This document shows, one piece after another, positions 1 to 9,027 of a stretch of 64,000 nucleotides of DNA. A program made the translations under genes and the position numbers. Under the pieces are notes generated by a model. The model was not told the DNA's origin. It did no database searches and saw only the letters and a list, made by a program, of their open reading frames with translations. Within the stretch, counting starts at the first letter, position 1, and each line of letters begins with the position of its first letter. This DNA is from Lacisediminimonas profundi. Its GTDB lineage: Bacteria > Pseudomonadota > Gammaproteobacteria > Burkholderiales > Burkholderiaceae_D. The DNA is taken from contig NZ_VTTH01000005.1 in NCBI RefSeq assembly GCF_008831265.1, forward strand, positions 1-64,000, read 5' to 3'.

Positions 1-112
1 GCCATCCCATCAGATTTCGGGGCGTCGTATACGGGAGGTACGTCAAAAACGTATCGCTACGGACAACGATTGAAACACCGTGGAGCTGATCGACGATTGA
101 CGATCGGCGATT

Positions 113-248
113 GACCTGACGATCGGATGACCTGACGACCTGATGAGCTGACGACCTGATGAGCTGACGACCTGCCGACCTGATGACGGATCTGATGATC
201 TGATGATCTGATGATCTGGTGATCGGGTGATCGGGTGATCGGTTGATT
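113..248. repeat. Octamer tandem array, 17 degenerate units
   Basis: The sequence stays in an exact 8-bp phase for 17 units. It begins with GACCTGAC/GATCGGAT/GACCTGAT/GAGCTGAC variants and shifts to TGATGATC and GGGTGATC units. Many units contain GATC. The inverted partner array at 27849-27952 has 13 units with different variants, so copy number and unit content differ between the two. Confidence 0.88.
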
Positions 249-526
249 GGGCGAGCTAATCCAAATGCGGTTGATCATTGCGTCATCGTTCGATCGACCC
301 GAACCATTCCACCCCAATCGCCAATTTGAAGCTTCGAAAACAATTAAGAGTCAACGGTGCGCTGGGCATCGGTATAAGACACTTCATGGGGTTGGCTGAT
401 TAGGTAAGCGGCGTACAGCCGAGGGATCATCTCTCGCGAACGCGGCACTGGATTAGCCCAGACATCCGAGTCTGGTTGGCTATCGAGGCGGGCGTTGGCC
501 AAGTGGGTTTTGACGTTTTTTCTTTG

Positions 527-555
527 GTTCCTTTCTTTTTCCAAAAGAAAGGAAC
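527..555. terminator. GTTCCTTTCTTTT hairpin of repeat R1
   Basis: A perfect 12-13 bp dyad (GTTCCTTTCTTTT / AAAAGAAAGGAAC) with a tiny loop. T and A runs on both sides allow it to work in either direction. It lies downstream of the ligase gene ending at 668 and could stop transcription leaving it. The same hairpin appears in the other copies of this repeat. Confidence 0.55.
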
Positions 556-667
556 ACACCCGCCGGGGTGTCTCCCGGCTTCACACCGACAACCATCAAA
601 CCCAGCCACACGACCCGCAAGCCAATAACCGACAAACCAAAAACCGAAAGCCCCGAAAACACGGTGA

Positions 668-1975
668 CTATTTCTGCCGCCTATCAACCACCCGCCGCGC
701 CTTGCCAGTCAAAGTACGCTCGATACTGTCCGGCGCCAGCACACTGACCGTGGTCGTCACGCCGATATACGTCTTGATCTCATGTTCCAGCTGGCGTGCA
801 ATCGCCCCGCTGCCGGTCAACGAAAGTTCGGGCCGCAATTCGACCAGCACCTCGACCTGGTCCAGGTGCGCTTCGCGCGTGACCACCAGCTGGTATTGCG
901 GCGCCAGCTGGCCATGCCGGACGATCAGCTCCTCGACCTGGGTCGGGAACATGTTGACGCCGCGGATGATCAGCATGTCGTCCGAACGGCCGGTAATCTT
1001 GGCCATGCGCCGCATGGAACGCGAGGTCGGCGGCAACAGCCGCGTCAGGTCGCGGGTGCGGTAACGGATGATGGGCAGCGCTTCCTTCGATAGCGATGTG
1101 AAGACCAGTTCGCCTTCCTCGCCGTCGGGCAGCACTTCGCCAGTGTCCGGATCAATGATCTCGGGATAGAAATGGTCCTCCCAGATGACCGGTCCGTCCT
1201 TGCTCTCGATGCACTCGTTGGCCACGCCCGGGCCCATCACTTCGGACAGTCCGTAGATGTCGACCGCGTCGAGCCCGGCACGCTGCTCGATCTCGGCGCG
1301 CATGGCCTCGGTCCATGGCTCGGCGCCGAAAATGCCGATCTTGAGCGAGGTCGAGGCCGGGTCGATTCCCATGCGCTGCATGCCCTCGATCAGGGTCAGC
1401 ATGTAGGACGGCGTGACCATGATGATGTCGGGCCGGAAGTCTTCGATCAGCTGGATCTGCTTTTCGGTCTGGCCGCCGGACATCGGTATCACGGTGCAGC
1501 CCAGCCGCTCGGCGCCATAGTGTGCGCCCAGCCCGCCGGTGAACAGCCCGTAGCCATAGGCGACATGGATCATGTCGCCCGGCCGCCCGCCGGATGCGCG
1601 GATCGAACGCGCCACCAGGTCGGCCCAGGTGTCGATGTCGTTCTTCGTGTAGCCGACCACCGTCGGCTTGCCGGTGGTGCCGCTCGATGCGTGTATCCGC
1701 AACACCTTTTCGCGCGGCACCGCGAACATGCCGAACGGGTAGTTGTCGCGCAGGTCCTTCTTGCCGCACAGCGGAAACCGCGCCAGGTCGGACAGGGATT
1801 TCAGGTCGGAAGGATGGACCCCGGCTTCGTCGAAGCTTTTGCGGTAGTGCGCGACATTGTCGTAGGCATGGCTGAGCGACCATTTCAGCCGCTGCAACTG
1901 CAGGGCCTGCAGTTCGTCGCGGCTGGCGCGTTCGATGGGTTCCAGATCCTGGGGCTGGGGCACGCGGGCGGTCAT
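668..1975 (-). CDS. paaK: Phenylacetate-CoA ligase family protein (PaaK/PadJ type)
   Basis: A 435-residue AMP-forming ligase of the PaaK family, the usual length, expected to activate an arylacetate with ATP and CoA in the cytoplasm. The P-loop SSGTTGKP is at residues 97-104, the YGLSE motif lies in the middle, and a C-terminal IIRGVNMFP segment is typical of PaaK. An AGGAG ribosome site sits just before the ATG. It is read away from the LysR gene and neighbours the iorAB/dpgC/padBCD genes on the other strand, so it probably starts that pathway by making the arylacetyl-CoA. Known PaaK enzymes use phenylacetate; a hydroxylated phenylacetate is equally possible here. The next transcript-scale feature downstream is the repeat hairpin at 527-555. 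Confidence 0.88.
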   Translation of the reverse strand: MTARVPQPQDLEPIERASRDELQALQLQRLKWSLSHAYDNVAHYRKSFDEAGVHPSDLKSLSDLARFPLCGKKDLRDNYPFGMFAVPREKVLRIHASSGTTGKPTVVGYTKNDIDTWADLVARSIRASGGRPGDMIHVAYGYGLFTGGLGAHYGAERLGCTVIPMSGGQTEKQIQLIEDFRPDIIMVTPSYMLTLIEGMQRMGIDPASTSLKIGIFGAEPWTEAMRAEIEQRAGLDAVDIYGLSEVMGPGVANECIESKDGPVIWEDHFYPEIIDPDTGEVLPDGEEGELVFTSLSKEALPIIRYRTRDLTRLLPPTSRSMRRMAKITGRSDDMLIIRGVNMFPTQVEELIVRHGQLAPQYQLVVTREAHLDQVEVLVELRPELSLTGSGAIARQLEHEIKTYIGVTTTVSVLAPDSIERTLTGKARRVVDRRQK

Positions 1976-2135
1976 GTCGTCTCCTGGGGCTGTCAGTTCC
2001 CTGCGCCCTTTATATTTTGTATTCTATATTTTGCCCGCCGGTGCGGCACCACGAAACCTGCCCGGCAAGTCAATGCCACAAGAATAGCAAACCGCAGCGG
2101 GCTGTGGCCTGTTCCGGACGGCATCCGATTGAAAT
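1976..2135 (-). promoter_or_regulatory. Upstream region of the PaaK-type ligase
   Basis: This 160-bp gap between the LysR stop and the ligase start is locally AT-rich against a GC-rich background. The nonamer TATATTTTG occurs twice (2011-2019 and 2025-2033), 14 bp apart, which could be promoter or operator sequence for the minus-strand ligase gene. No established site was recognised. Confidence 0.35.
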
Positions 2136-3116
2136 TTACTGGCTTGCCCTTGCGCCGAGTTCGGATTTGCTCAATGCCTTCATGATCACGCTGCGCAACC
2201 AGACATGGGCCGGGTTGGACTGCTGGCGGGCATGCCATAGCAGGCGGATCTCGAAGCGGGGCAGCGGCACCGGCAAGTCGACGCAGCGCAGGCCGGCAAA
2301 CCCGGCCTGGAAAATCTCGCCCAGCGCGGACGGCAAGGTCACCAGCAACTCGCTGCGGGCAATGATCGCCGGCAGGATGGTGAAGTGGGGAATGCGCACT
2401 GCGGCCTTGCGGCGCACGCCGCGTTCAGCGAGCGCCTCCTCGACGTTCTGGTGGATGGAAAACGGCGAGGCGACCACGACGTGCCGCTCTTCCAGGAATT
2501 GCTCGCTGGAGAGCGCGCCCTTGATCCGCGGATGGCTGGACGACAGCAGGCAGACATAGCGCTCGGGAAACAGCACTTCGCTGCGCGCCGAGGCATGCAG
2601 CACCGGCAGGTTGCCCACTGCCACGTCGAGCTTGCCGCGCGCCATCTCGTCCATCAGGTCCTTGACCGGCACCTGCACGACCTCCAGCGTCACTTCCGGC
2701 GCGGTCAGGCGCAGGTGCTCCAGCAGCGGCGGCACCAGGCAAATCGCGCCCACGTCCGACATGGCGATCCGGAAGGTCCGGCGCGAGGTGCGCGAATCGA
2801 AGCTGCCGGTCGCTTCGATCGCCGATTCGACTGCGGTCAGCGCCTCGCGGAATTGCCGGTACAGCTGCTCGGCCATCGGGGTCGGCGTCATCACGCTGGC
2901 GCTGCGCACGAACAAGGGGTCGCCCACGGCGCGCCGCAGGCGGCCCAGCCCGTAGCTGATCGACGGCTGGGTAATGCCCAGCCGCGCCGCCGCCCTGGAC
3001 ACGCTGCCGGTCTCGAATACCGCGACCACCAGCCGCACCAGGTTGAGGTCGAAAGATGTGGCGTCGATCTTGGGTAACACACTGGATGACTGCTTGACTG
3101 GCACCATGGTTGGCAT
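2136..3116 (-). CDS. LysR-family transcriptional regulator
   Basis: A 326-residue LysR regulator. An N-terminal winged helix-turn-helix spans about residues 22-82 (FDLNLVRLVVAVFETGSVSR, then ITQPSISYGLGRLR), followed by a substrate-binding domain. It lies between the PaaK-type ligase (same strand) and the divergent iorAB genes, the classical position for a LysR activator of an adjacent catabolic operon. Its effector is likely the aromatic acid or a CoA ester of it (inference). An alternative start four codons downstream (MVPV) cannot be excluded. Confidence 0.9.
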   Translation of the reverse strand: MPTMVPVKQSSSVLPKIDATSFDLNLVRLVVAVFETGSVSRAAARLGITQPSISYGLGRLRRAVGDPLFVRSASVMTPTPMAEQLYRQFREALTAVESAIEATGSFDSRTSRRTFRIAMSDVGAICLVPPLLEHLRLTAPEVTLEVVQVPVKDLMDEMARGKLDVAVGNLPVLHASARSEVLFPERYVCLLSSSHPRIKGALSSEQFLEERHVVVASPFSIHQNVEEALAERGVRRKAAVRIPHFTILPAIIARSELLVTLPSALGEIFQAGFAGLRCVDLPVPLPRFEIRLLWHARQQSNPAHVWLRSVIMKALSKSELGARASQ

Positions 3117-3404
3117 GCTCCTGGATCACTTTCCTGAACTATAGATGATATCTATACGCGATAGATACTTTATTGGCTGTGAAAATTCTGCAGACATCAA
3201 TAGAATCAGCAAAAACAATGAAACCCCACAGGAGACAGGGATTTGTCCGGCCAGCTTGCATGGCCGGGCGCCGGCAGCGCGATCGCGCCGCCGGAATGCC
3301 CCTCCCCAGTCGTGACATTGTCGAGTTTCCCCGCGGCCTGGCCTGGTCAACCGACCCATAGCCGATTGCCGCGGGATGTGCCCACAGGCAGGAGACAGAA
3401 CGAT
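3117..3404. promoter_or_regulatory. Divergent LysR/iorA intergenic region with LysR-type operator
   Basis: A perfect palindrome TATAGAT-GAT-ATCTATA lies at 3140-3156, with a further half-site-like GATAGATA at 3160-3167. It contains the T-N11-A geometry of LysR recognition sites and sits about 25 bp upstream of the regulator gene. That fits autoregulation plus activation of the rightward iorA gene. The iorA start follows a GGAGACAG ribosome site near 3391. The rest of the gap (3170-3390) shows nothing recognisable. Confidence 0.6.
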
Positions 3405-5543
3405 ATGGAACGATCATTTGCGCAAGAAGTGGAAAAACTCTCCCTCGGCGAGGGCGAACTGTTCCACGGCGAGGGAATCCTCGGCGTCACCAAGGCATTG
3501 CTGCAGTCCGGCGTCAGCTATGTCGGCGGCTACCAGGGAGCGCCGATCTCGCATCTGATCGACGTATTGGGCGATGCCCACGAGTTGCTGGAAGACCTCG
3601 GCATCTATTTCGAGAACAGCGCCTCGGAAGCCGGCGCCGCGGCCATGCTGGGGGCGTCGATCAATTATCCGATCCGCGGCGCGGTGACGTGGAAGTCGAC
3701 GGTCGGCACCAACGTCGCATCCGATGCGCTGTCCAACCTGTCGTCGACCGGGGTGGTCGGCGGCGCCATGATCATTCTCGGCGAGGATTACGGCGAAGGC
3801 TCCAGCATCATCCAGGAACGCACCCATTCATTCGCGATGAAATCGCAGATGTGGCTGCTCGATCCGCGCCCCAACCTGGCTTCCATCGCCGCCGCCGTCG
3901 AGAAAGGCTTCGAACTGTCGGAGGCCAGCAATACGCCGGTCATGATGCAGTTGCGCATACGCGCCTGCCATGTGCACGGCACCTTTGTCGCCAAGGACAA
4001 CAAGGCGCCGCTGTATTCGATGCGCAACCGGCTGCCGAAGGCACGCTTCGATCCGATGAGCATCAACCTGCCGCCCGCGACCTACGCGCAGGAAAAGCAC
4101 AAGATCGACCAGCGTTGGCCGGCCGCCGTCAACTTCGTGCGCGACAACCATCTGAACGAACATTTTGACGGCGATTGCGAGGACGTCGGCATCGTCGTCT
4201 GCGGTGGCCTGTACAACGGCCTGATCGGCTCCATGCAGCAACTGGGACTGGCCGACGCCTTTGGCAAGAGCCGGATCCCGATCCTGGTGCTGAATGTGGT
4301 GTATCCGCTGGTGCCGGACGAGTTGTCGAACTTCTGCAGCGGCAAGCGCGCCGTGCTGATGGTCGAGGAAGGCCAGCCCAACCACATCGAGGAAGCGCTG
4401 GAATCGATCCTGCGCCGCGCCGATCTGCAAACCGCAGTGCATGGCAAGGGCGCATTCCCGATCGCCGGCGAATATACCGGCGAAGTGATCCTGAAGGGCC
4501 TGTCGGCCTTCATCGACGCCGCCACGCCGCGCAACTTGCAGTCGGGCGCCGTGGTCGAGCGGGCGCTGGACCTGACCTCGGCCAAATCGCGGGCGGTGGA
4601 AACCCTCGGTTCGCCGGTGCCGGTGCGTCCGCCGGGATTCTGCGTCGGCTGCCCCGAGCGGCCGGTGTTTGCCGCGCTGAAAATGACGCAGCGCCGCTTC
4701 GGTCCCATCCACGTCAGCGCCGACATCGGCTGCCATACCTTCGGCGCGCTGGCGCCGTTCCAGGTCGGCAGCACGGTGCTGGGCTACGGACTGGGACTGG
4801 CCAGCTCATCCGGCATCGGCCACCTGATGGACCGGCGCGTGATCAGCATCATGGGCGACGGCGGCTTCTGGCATGGCGGCCTGACCTCGGGCGTGGTCAA
4901 TGCGGTCTACAACCAGCATGATTCGGTGCTGGTGATCATGAAGAATGGCTACACCTCGGCCACCGGCACCCAGATCATCCCCTCCTCGCCCTCGCAGCCC
5001 GCCAGCAAGGAGCAGGTGCTCGACATCGAGACCACGCTCAAGGGCGTAGGCGTGAAATGGGTGAAGACCGTGCCGAGCTATAAAGTCGGCAAGATGCTGG
5101 AAGCGCTGTCGGACGCGATGACCACTTCCACGCCCGGCCTGAAAGTGGTGATTGCCGACGGCGAATGCCAGCTGGAACGCCAGCGCCGCATCCGCCCGAT
5201 GATTGCGCAGATGCTGGCGCGCAAGGAGCGGGTGGTGACGACCCGCTTCGGCATCGACAGCGACGTTTGCACCGGCGACCATTCCTGCATCCGTATCTCG
5301 GGCTGCCCCTCGCTCACCATCAAGCCCAACCCGAGCGCGCTGCGCACCGACCCGGTGGCAAGCGTGAACAACGGCTGCGTGGGCTGCGGACTGTGCGGCG
5401 AGAACGCCCATGCCGCCACCCTCTGCCCGTCGTTCTACAAGGCCGAGATCATCCGCAACCCGAGCTGGCTCGACCGCCTCAAGCACCGGGTACGGTCCAC
5501 CATCATCGGCTGGATGGCCGGCGCTCCTCGCGCGGTTGCCTGA
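3405..5543 (+). CDS. iorA: Indolepyruvate/arylglyoxylate-type ferredoxin oxidoreductase, alpha subunit
   Basis: 712 residues, resembling IorA: a pyrimidine-binding oxidoreductase domain at the N-terminus, a thiamine-diphosphate domain with GDG at residues 484-486 and a downstream MKNGYTS segment, and a ferredoxin-like C-terminus with Cys at 622 and a CVGCGLCGE motif starting at 658. This class oxidatively decarboxylates 2-oxoacids to acyl-CoA esters, passing electrons through iron-sulfur clusters. Next to DpgC- and PadB-like enzymes, which make arylglyoxylates, an arylglyoxylate to aroyl-CoA reaction is as likely as the textbook indolepyruvate reaction. The ATG at 3405 was chosen for its GGAGACAG site; the frame stays open upstream to 3243. 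The beta subunit follows 34 bp later. Confidence 0.85.
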   Translation: MERSFAQEVEKLSLGEGELFHGEGILGVTKALLQSGVSYVGGYQGAPISHLIDVLGDAHELLEDLGIYFENSASEAGAAAMLGASINYPIRGAVTWKSTVGTNVASDALSNLSSTGVVGGAMIILGEDYGEGSSIIQERTHSFAMKSQMWLLDPRPNLASIAAAVEKGFELSEASNTPVMMQLRIRACHVHGTFVAKDNKAPLYSMRNRLPKARFDPMSINLPPATYAQEKHKIDQRWPAAVNFVRDNHLNEHFDGDCEDVGIVVCGGLYNGLIGSMQQLGLADAFGKSRIPILVLNVVYPLVPDELSNFCSGKRAVLMVEEGQPNHIEEALESILRRADLQTAVHGKGAFPIAGEYTGEVILKGLSAFIDAATPRNLQSGAVVERALDLTSAKSRAVETLGSPVPVRPPGFCVGCPERPVFAALKMTQRRFGPIHVSADIGCHTFGALAPFQVGSTVLGYGLGLASSSGIGHLMDRRVISIMGDGGFWHGGLTSGVVNAVYNQHDSVLVIMKNGYTSATGTQIIPSSPSQPASKEQVLDIETTLKGVGVKWVKTVPSYKVGKMLEALSDAMTTSTPGLKVVIADGECQLERQRRIRPMIAQMLARKERVVTTRFGIDSDVCTGDHSCIRISGCPSLTIKPNPSALRTDPVASVNNGCVGCGLCGENAHAATLCPSFYKAEIIRNPSWLDRLKHRVRSTIIGWMAGAPRAVA

Positions 5544-5577
5544 ACCCTCGCCTGAACGTTTTTTCCCGGATATCGAC

Positions 5578-7125
5578 ATGACCACACAAACCAAACCGTT
5601 CAGCATCCTGGTCGCCGCGCTCGGCGGCGAGGGCGGCGGCGTGCTGTCCGACTGGATCGTAACCGCAGCGACGGCCATGGAGTTTCCCGTCCAGTCGACC
5701 TCGGTGCCGGGCGTTGCCCAGCGCACCGGCGCCACCAATTATTACGTCGAATTCCTGCCGGTCAGGCGCAGCGAACTGGACGGCGTTGCACCGGTATTCG
5801 CGCTGACGCCCTCGCCCGGACGGGTCGACCTGGTGGCGGCGACCGAATTGATGGAGGCGGGACGGGTGCTGCAATCCGGATTCACGCATCCGGAACGCAC
5901 CACCATCGTCGCCTCGACCCACCGCGAATATGCGGTTGCCGAAAAAGTGGTGCCGGGCGACGGCCGGTACAACGGCCAGACGGTGATTGACGTCGCCAGC
6001 AAGCTGGCGAAAAAAGTCCACCTGTTCGACATGCGCCAGATTGCCCAGCAGCAGGGAACGGTCATCAATTCAGTGCTGTTCGGCGCCATGTTCGGCACCG
6101 GCGTGCTGCCGCTGTCGCGCGAAGCCTGCGAAGATGCCATCCGCCAGTCCGGCAAATCGGTGAAGGCCAGCCTGAACGGATTCCAGGCCGGCTTCGAAGC
6201 GACCTCGTCAGGCAAACCGCAGCCAGCCGCTGCCACCAGTGTCCCTGCTCCCGCATCGAGCCGTGCGCCGGCATCCTTCGATACCATCATCGACGGCTAT
6301 CCGGAGCCATTGCACGCCATCCTGCGGGCCGGCGTGGCCCAGCTGATCGACTACCAGAATGCCGCCTATGCGCAGACCTACCTGGAGCGGGTGCGCACCG
6401 TGCATGAGGTGCCGGCAGCCGAGGGCGTGGACAAGATCGCCGTGACGAAGGAAACCGCGCGCTACCTGGCCTTGTGGATGAGCTATGAAGACGTGATCCG
6501 CGTGGCCGACCTGAAGTCGCGCGCGCAGCGCCTGCAGCGGGTCCGGGACGAAGTCGGCGCCGCACCGTCGGAGCCAATGCGGGTCACCGAATTCCTGAAG
6601 CCGGGCCTGGACGAAGTGTGCTCGATACTGCCGCGCTCGCTGGCCGGCATGCTGCAATCGCGCTACAAGCATCGCGCCCACCAGTTGAGCGTCGGCATCC
6701 ACCTGCGCAGCGACACGGTGCTGGGGTTCTCGATGCTGTGCCTGCTGCGCTCGCTGCGGCCCTTGCGTCCGCGCACCTGGCGCTTCGCGCTCGAACAGGA
6801 AGCAATCAGCGACTGGCTGGCATGCGTGCGCCGCAGCCTGGCCGTGCCCGGACAGCTGGCTTATGAAGTAGCGCTGGCGGGCAATGTGGTCAAGGGTTAC
6901 GGCGAAACCAGCGAGCGCGGCCACCGCAACCTGCGCACGATACTGGCGCTGGCGGCAGAGATTGGCCAGAAGGATGCAGCGCAAGTCACCAGCCAGGTGC
7001 GCGCCGAGCGCCTGCGGGCACTGTCGGAAGGCGAAACGCCGAGCCCGACGGTGACCACCGGCGAGCCGGTGTTCAAGCCGATCAGTTTCATGCCGCGTAA
7101 TTCGGCGTCGACCCGCTCGGACTGA
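5578..7125 (+). CDS. iorB: Indolepyruvate oxidoreductase beta-subunit family protein with extended C-terminus
   Basis: 515 residues. The first ~200 are the gamma/beta-type 2-oxoacid oxidoreductase domain (SILVAALGGEGGGVLSDWIV; the SVPGVAQRTGATNYY region), which together with IorA forms the active enzyme. An Ala/Pro/Ser linker at about 215-235 is followed by ~280 residues of helical sequence resembling the extra domain of long proteobacterial indolepyruvate oxidoreductases. Classical archaeal IorB is only about 200 residues, so this is the extended bacterial form. The ATG at 5578 has only a weak ribosome site but marks the start of domain homology. It is probably co-transcribed with iorA. Confidence 0.82.
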   Translation: MTTQTKPFSILVAALGGEGGGVLSDWIVTAATAMEFPVQSTSVPGVAQRTGATNYYVEFLPVRRSELDGVAPVFALTPSPGRVDLVAATELMEAGRVLQSGFTHPERTTIVASTHREYAVAEKVVPGDGRYNGQTVIDVASKLAKKVHLFDMRQIAQQQGTVINSVLFGAMFGTGVLPLSREACEDAIRQSGKSVKASLNGFQAGFEATSSGKPQPAAATSVPAPASSRAPASFDTIIDGYPEPLHAILRAGVAQLIDYQNAAYAQTYLERVRTVHEVPAAEGVDKIAVTKETARYLALWMSYEDVIRVADLKSRAQRLQRVRDEVGAAPSEPMRVTEFLKPGLDEVCSILPRSLAGMLQSRYKHRAHQLSVGIHLRSDTVLGFSMLCLLRSLRPLRPRTWRFALEQEAISDWLACVRRSLAVPGQLAYEVALAGNVVKGYGETSERGHRNLRTILALAAEIGQKDAAQVTSQVRAERLRALSEGETPSPTVTTGEPVFKPISFMPRNSASTRSD

Positions 7126-7160
7126 AGATGGATGTCTTGCGCCGCGACGCCGCAGGCACG

Positions 7161-7222
7161 AGAATCGTCCGCTTGACGATTCTCGATGTCGACTCGCGAT
7201 GTCGACTCGCGATGTCGACTCG
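7161..7222. repeat. Hairpin plus 13-bp direct repeats downstream of iorB
   Basis: A 9-bp perfect stem (AGAATCGTC / GACGATTCT, 5-nt loop) at 7161-7183 is followed immediately by three exact tandem copies of CGATGTCGACTCG (7184-7222). The hairpin has no T tract, so intrinsic termination is doubtful; it may be an mRNA-processing or attenuation structure between iorB and the next ligase gene. Confidence 0.6.
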
Positions 7223-7284
7223 CGATGATTGCTGCAGCAGACTGAATGACTATAAAAATGCGTGGAGATTCAAGGAGACACAGC

Positions 7285-8967
7285 ATGGATTCCTCAGCCA
7301 GACTTCACCAGGGCATCCCGGTCATGCCCGATCCGCAGGCAGCATGGTCGGTGGGTGCGACCGACTGGCCGTTGCTGGAACTGGGCTCATGGGAATTGCT
7401 GCTCAGGGCAGCCAGCCGGTTTCCCGAGAGCGATGCAATCGTCAGCCCGGCACAGCAGAAAAAGCTCAGCTATGCCGAACTGGTGCGGCAAGCGCAAACC
7501 GTGGCCGCCGGCCTGCTCGCGATCGGCATCGCCCCGGGTGACAGGGTCGGCATCTGGAGCGCAAACCGTGCAGAGTGGATCGTGGTCCAGTTTGCGGCGG
7601 CAAAGATCGGCGCCATCCTGGTCAACGTCAATCCTGCCTATCTCGAGGGCGAGTTGCAGTATGTGATGGAGGATTCGGGCTGCAAGGCGCTGGCAATGGC
7701 ATCGCGCTACCGCGGCAAGGATTGCCTGCAGGCCGCGCTGAATGTGCGCGCAAAAACGCCGCAGCTGACGCAGCTGATCCTGGTCGACGAGGTACAGCAC
7801 GATGGTTTCATGCCCTGGCTGGAACTGCTGCGGCTGGGGAATGAGCGACTGCAACACAAGGGCGACGAGACCTTCGAATGCCAGCCGCGTGCTGCTGCCA
7901 ACCTGCAGTACACCTCCGGCACCACCGGACGGCCCAAGGGAACGACCTTGTCGCATCACGGCCTGGTCAACAATGCCGCGCTGATCTCACGCCGCCTGGG
8001 GCTGTCGGAAACCGATCGTGTCTGCCTGCCGGTGCCGCTGTTCCACTGCTTCGGCATGGTGATCGGCGTGCTGGGCGCGGTCTGGTGCGGCGCTGCCGTG
8101 GTCATGCCCAGCGAGACTTTCGACGTGATGACCACCATGAAGGTGATCGAGTCCGAACGATGCACCGCCGTTTATGCGGTGCCGACCATGTTCATCGCCA
8201 TGCTGACCCATCCCGAATTCAGCAGCGAGCGGCTGAAGTCTCTCGACAAGGGATTGATGGGCGGATCGCTGTGCCCGGCCAGCGTGGTGAAGGACACTGT
8301 CGAGAAAATGCACATGACGGGAATGTCGCTGGTGTACGGCCTGACGGAAACGTCGCCGATCTCGCTGCAAACATTCCCGGACGATGCGCTGGCCGACAAG
8401 CAGGAATCGGTCGGCCGCGTGCACGACCATACCGAGGTGCGGGTGGTCGATCCGGACCAGCGCAAGGTGCAGGCGCCGGGCCAGATCGGCGAGCTGCAGG
8501 TGCGCGGCTACCTGGTCATGCTGGGCTACTGGAACAATCCGGAAGCGACCAGCAACACCATCGATGCCGAAGGCTGGCTGACCACGGGCGACCGCGCCAT
8601 CATGAACGAGCGCGGCTTCGTGCAGATCGTCGGCCGCTCGAAAGAGATGGTGATTCGCGGCGGTGAAAATATCTACCCGCGCGAAACCGAGGAGGCCTTG
8701 CGCACCCTGCCCGGCGTGGCCGACGCCCAGGTATTCGGCATACCCGACAGCTATTACGGCGAGCAGCTGTGCGCCTGGATCAGGCCGATGCCGGGCGTTA
8801 CGCTGGACGAGCAGGAGCTCAAGGCCGAATGCAAGAAACGGATTGCAGCGTACAAGATCCCTTATTACATCCGTTTCGTGGAAGAGTTTCCTTCGACTGC
8901 GAGCGGGAAGGTGCAGAAATTCAGGATGCGGGAGATCGAAATGGCGCAGAGGAATGTGGAGGGGTAG
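7285..8967 (+). CDS. AMP-dependent acyl-CoA synthetase (FadD/medium-chain type)
   Basis: A 560-residue acyl-adenylate-forming enzyme with the YTSGTTGRPKG P-loop near residue 209, a YGLTETSP motif, GWLTTGDRA, and the C-terminal catalytic lysine region (PSTASGKVQKFRMRE). It resembles fatty-acid/aryl-acid CoA ligases of broad specificity and is distinct in family from the PaaK-type ligase at 668. AAGGAG precedes the ATG at 7285 (an in-frame GTG/ATG further upstream lacks this). Inside the island it may activate a side-chain or ring acid, or re-ester a free benzoate to its CoA form. The substrate cannot be read from sequence. Confidence 0.85.
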   Translation: MDSSARLHQGIPVMPDPQAAWSVGATDWPLLELGSWELLLRAASRFPESDAIVSPAQQKKLSYAELVRQAQTVAAGLLAIGIAPGDRVGIWSANRAEWIVVQFAAAKIGAILVNVNPAYLEGELQYVMEDSGCKALAMASRYRGKDCLQAALNVRAKTPQLTQLILVDEVQHDGFMPWLELLRLGNERLQHKGDETFECQPRAAANLQYTSGTTGRPKGTTLSHHGLVNNAALISRRLGLSETDRVCLPVPLFHCFGMVIGVLGAVWCGAAVVMPSETFDVMTTMKVIESERCTAVYAVPTMFIAMLTHPEFSSERLKSLDKGLMGGSLCPASVVKDTVEKMHMTGMSLVYGLTETSPISLQTFPDDALADKQESVGRVHDHTEVRVVDPDQRKVQAPGQIGELQVRGYLVMLGYWNNPEATSNTIDAEGWLTTGDRAIMNERGFVQIVGRSKEMVIRGGENIYPRETEEALRTLPGVADAQVFGIPDSYYGEQLCAWIRPMPGVTLDEQELKAECKKRIAAYKIPYYIRFVEEFPSTASGKVQKFRMREIEMAQRNVEG

Positions 8968-9027
8968 TGGTGGCGGGTCGGCCTTTTGTCGGTCGAGCCT
9001 GAATCGGTCGTCGCCTCCTTCGGTGGT

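Larger units (their letters stand above)
1..660 (-). repeat. Modular intergenic repeat R1, inverted partner of 27430-28058
   Basis: The reverse complement of this stretch matches 27430-28058 along its length: the same hairpin module, the same segment about a TCAACGGTGCGC sequence, the same GATC-rich octamer array, and the same outer end (GGCGTCGTATACGGGAGG). The outer end runs off the window, so the repeat is probably longer. No convincing gene is present; small open frames here recur in every repeat copy and reflect the repeat, not coding. The core (about 345-590) belongs to a family also seen at about 22840-23085, 23205-23460, 27520-27760, 56815-57060 and 57190-57430. Confidence 0.9.

Noticed and set aside
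113-248. CRISPR-like array of regular repeats.
   Set aside because: Units are 8 bp and directly tandem with no spacers; no cas genes are present. The same holds for 27849-27952.
344-559. A small protein frame (MCSFLLEKERNQRKNVKTHL...) that recurs at 22867, 23215, 27539 and 56835.
   Set aside because: It recurs only because the repeat does. It spans the hairpin module, has no ribosome site or conserved third-position bias, and its ends differ between copies.
3243-3404. An upstream extension of iorA by 54 codons.
   Set aside because: The extension (GAGSAIAPPECPSPV...) has no homology-like character, and GGAGACAG precedes the ATG at 3405.
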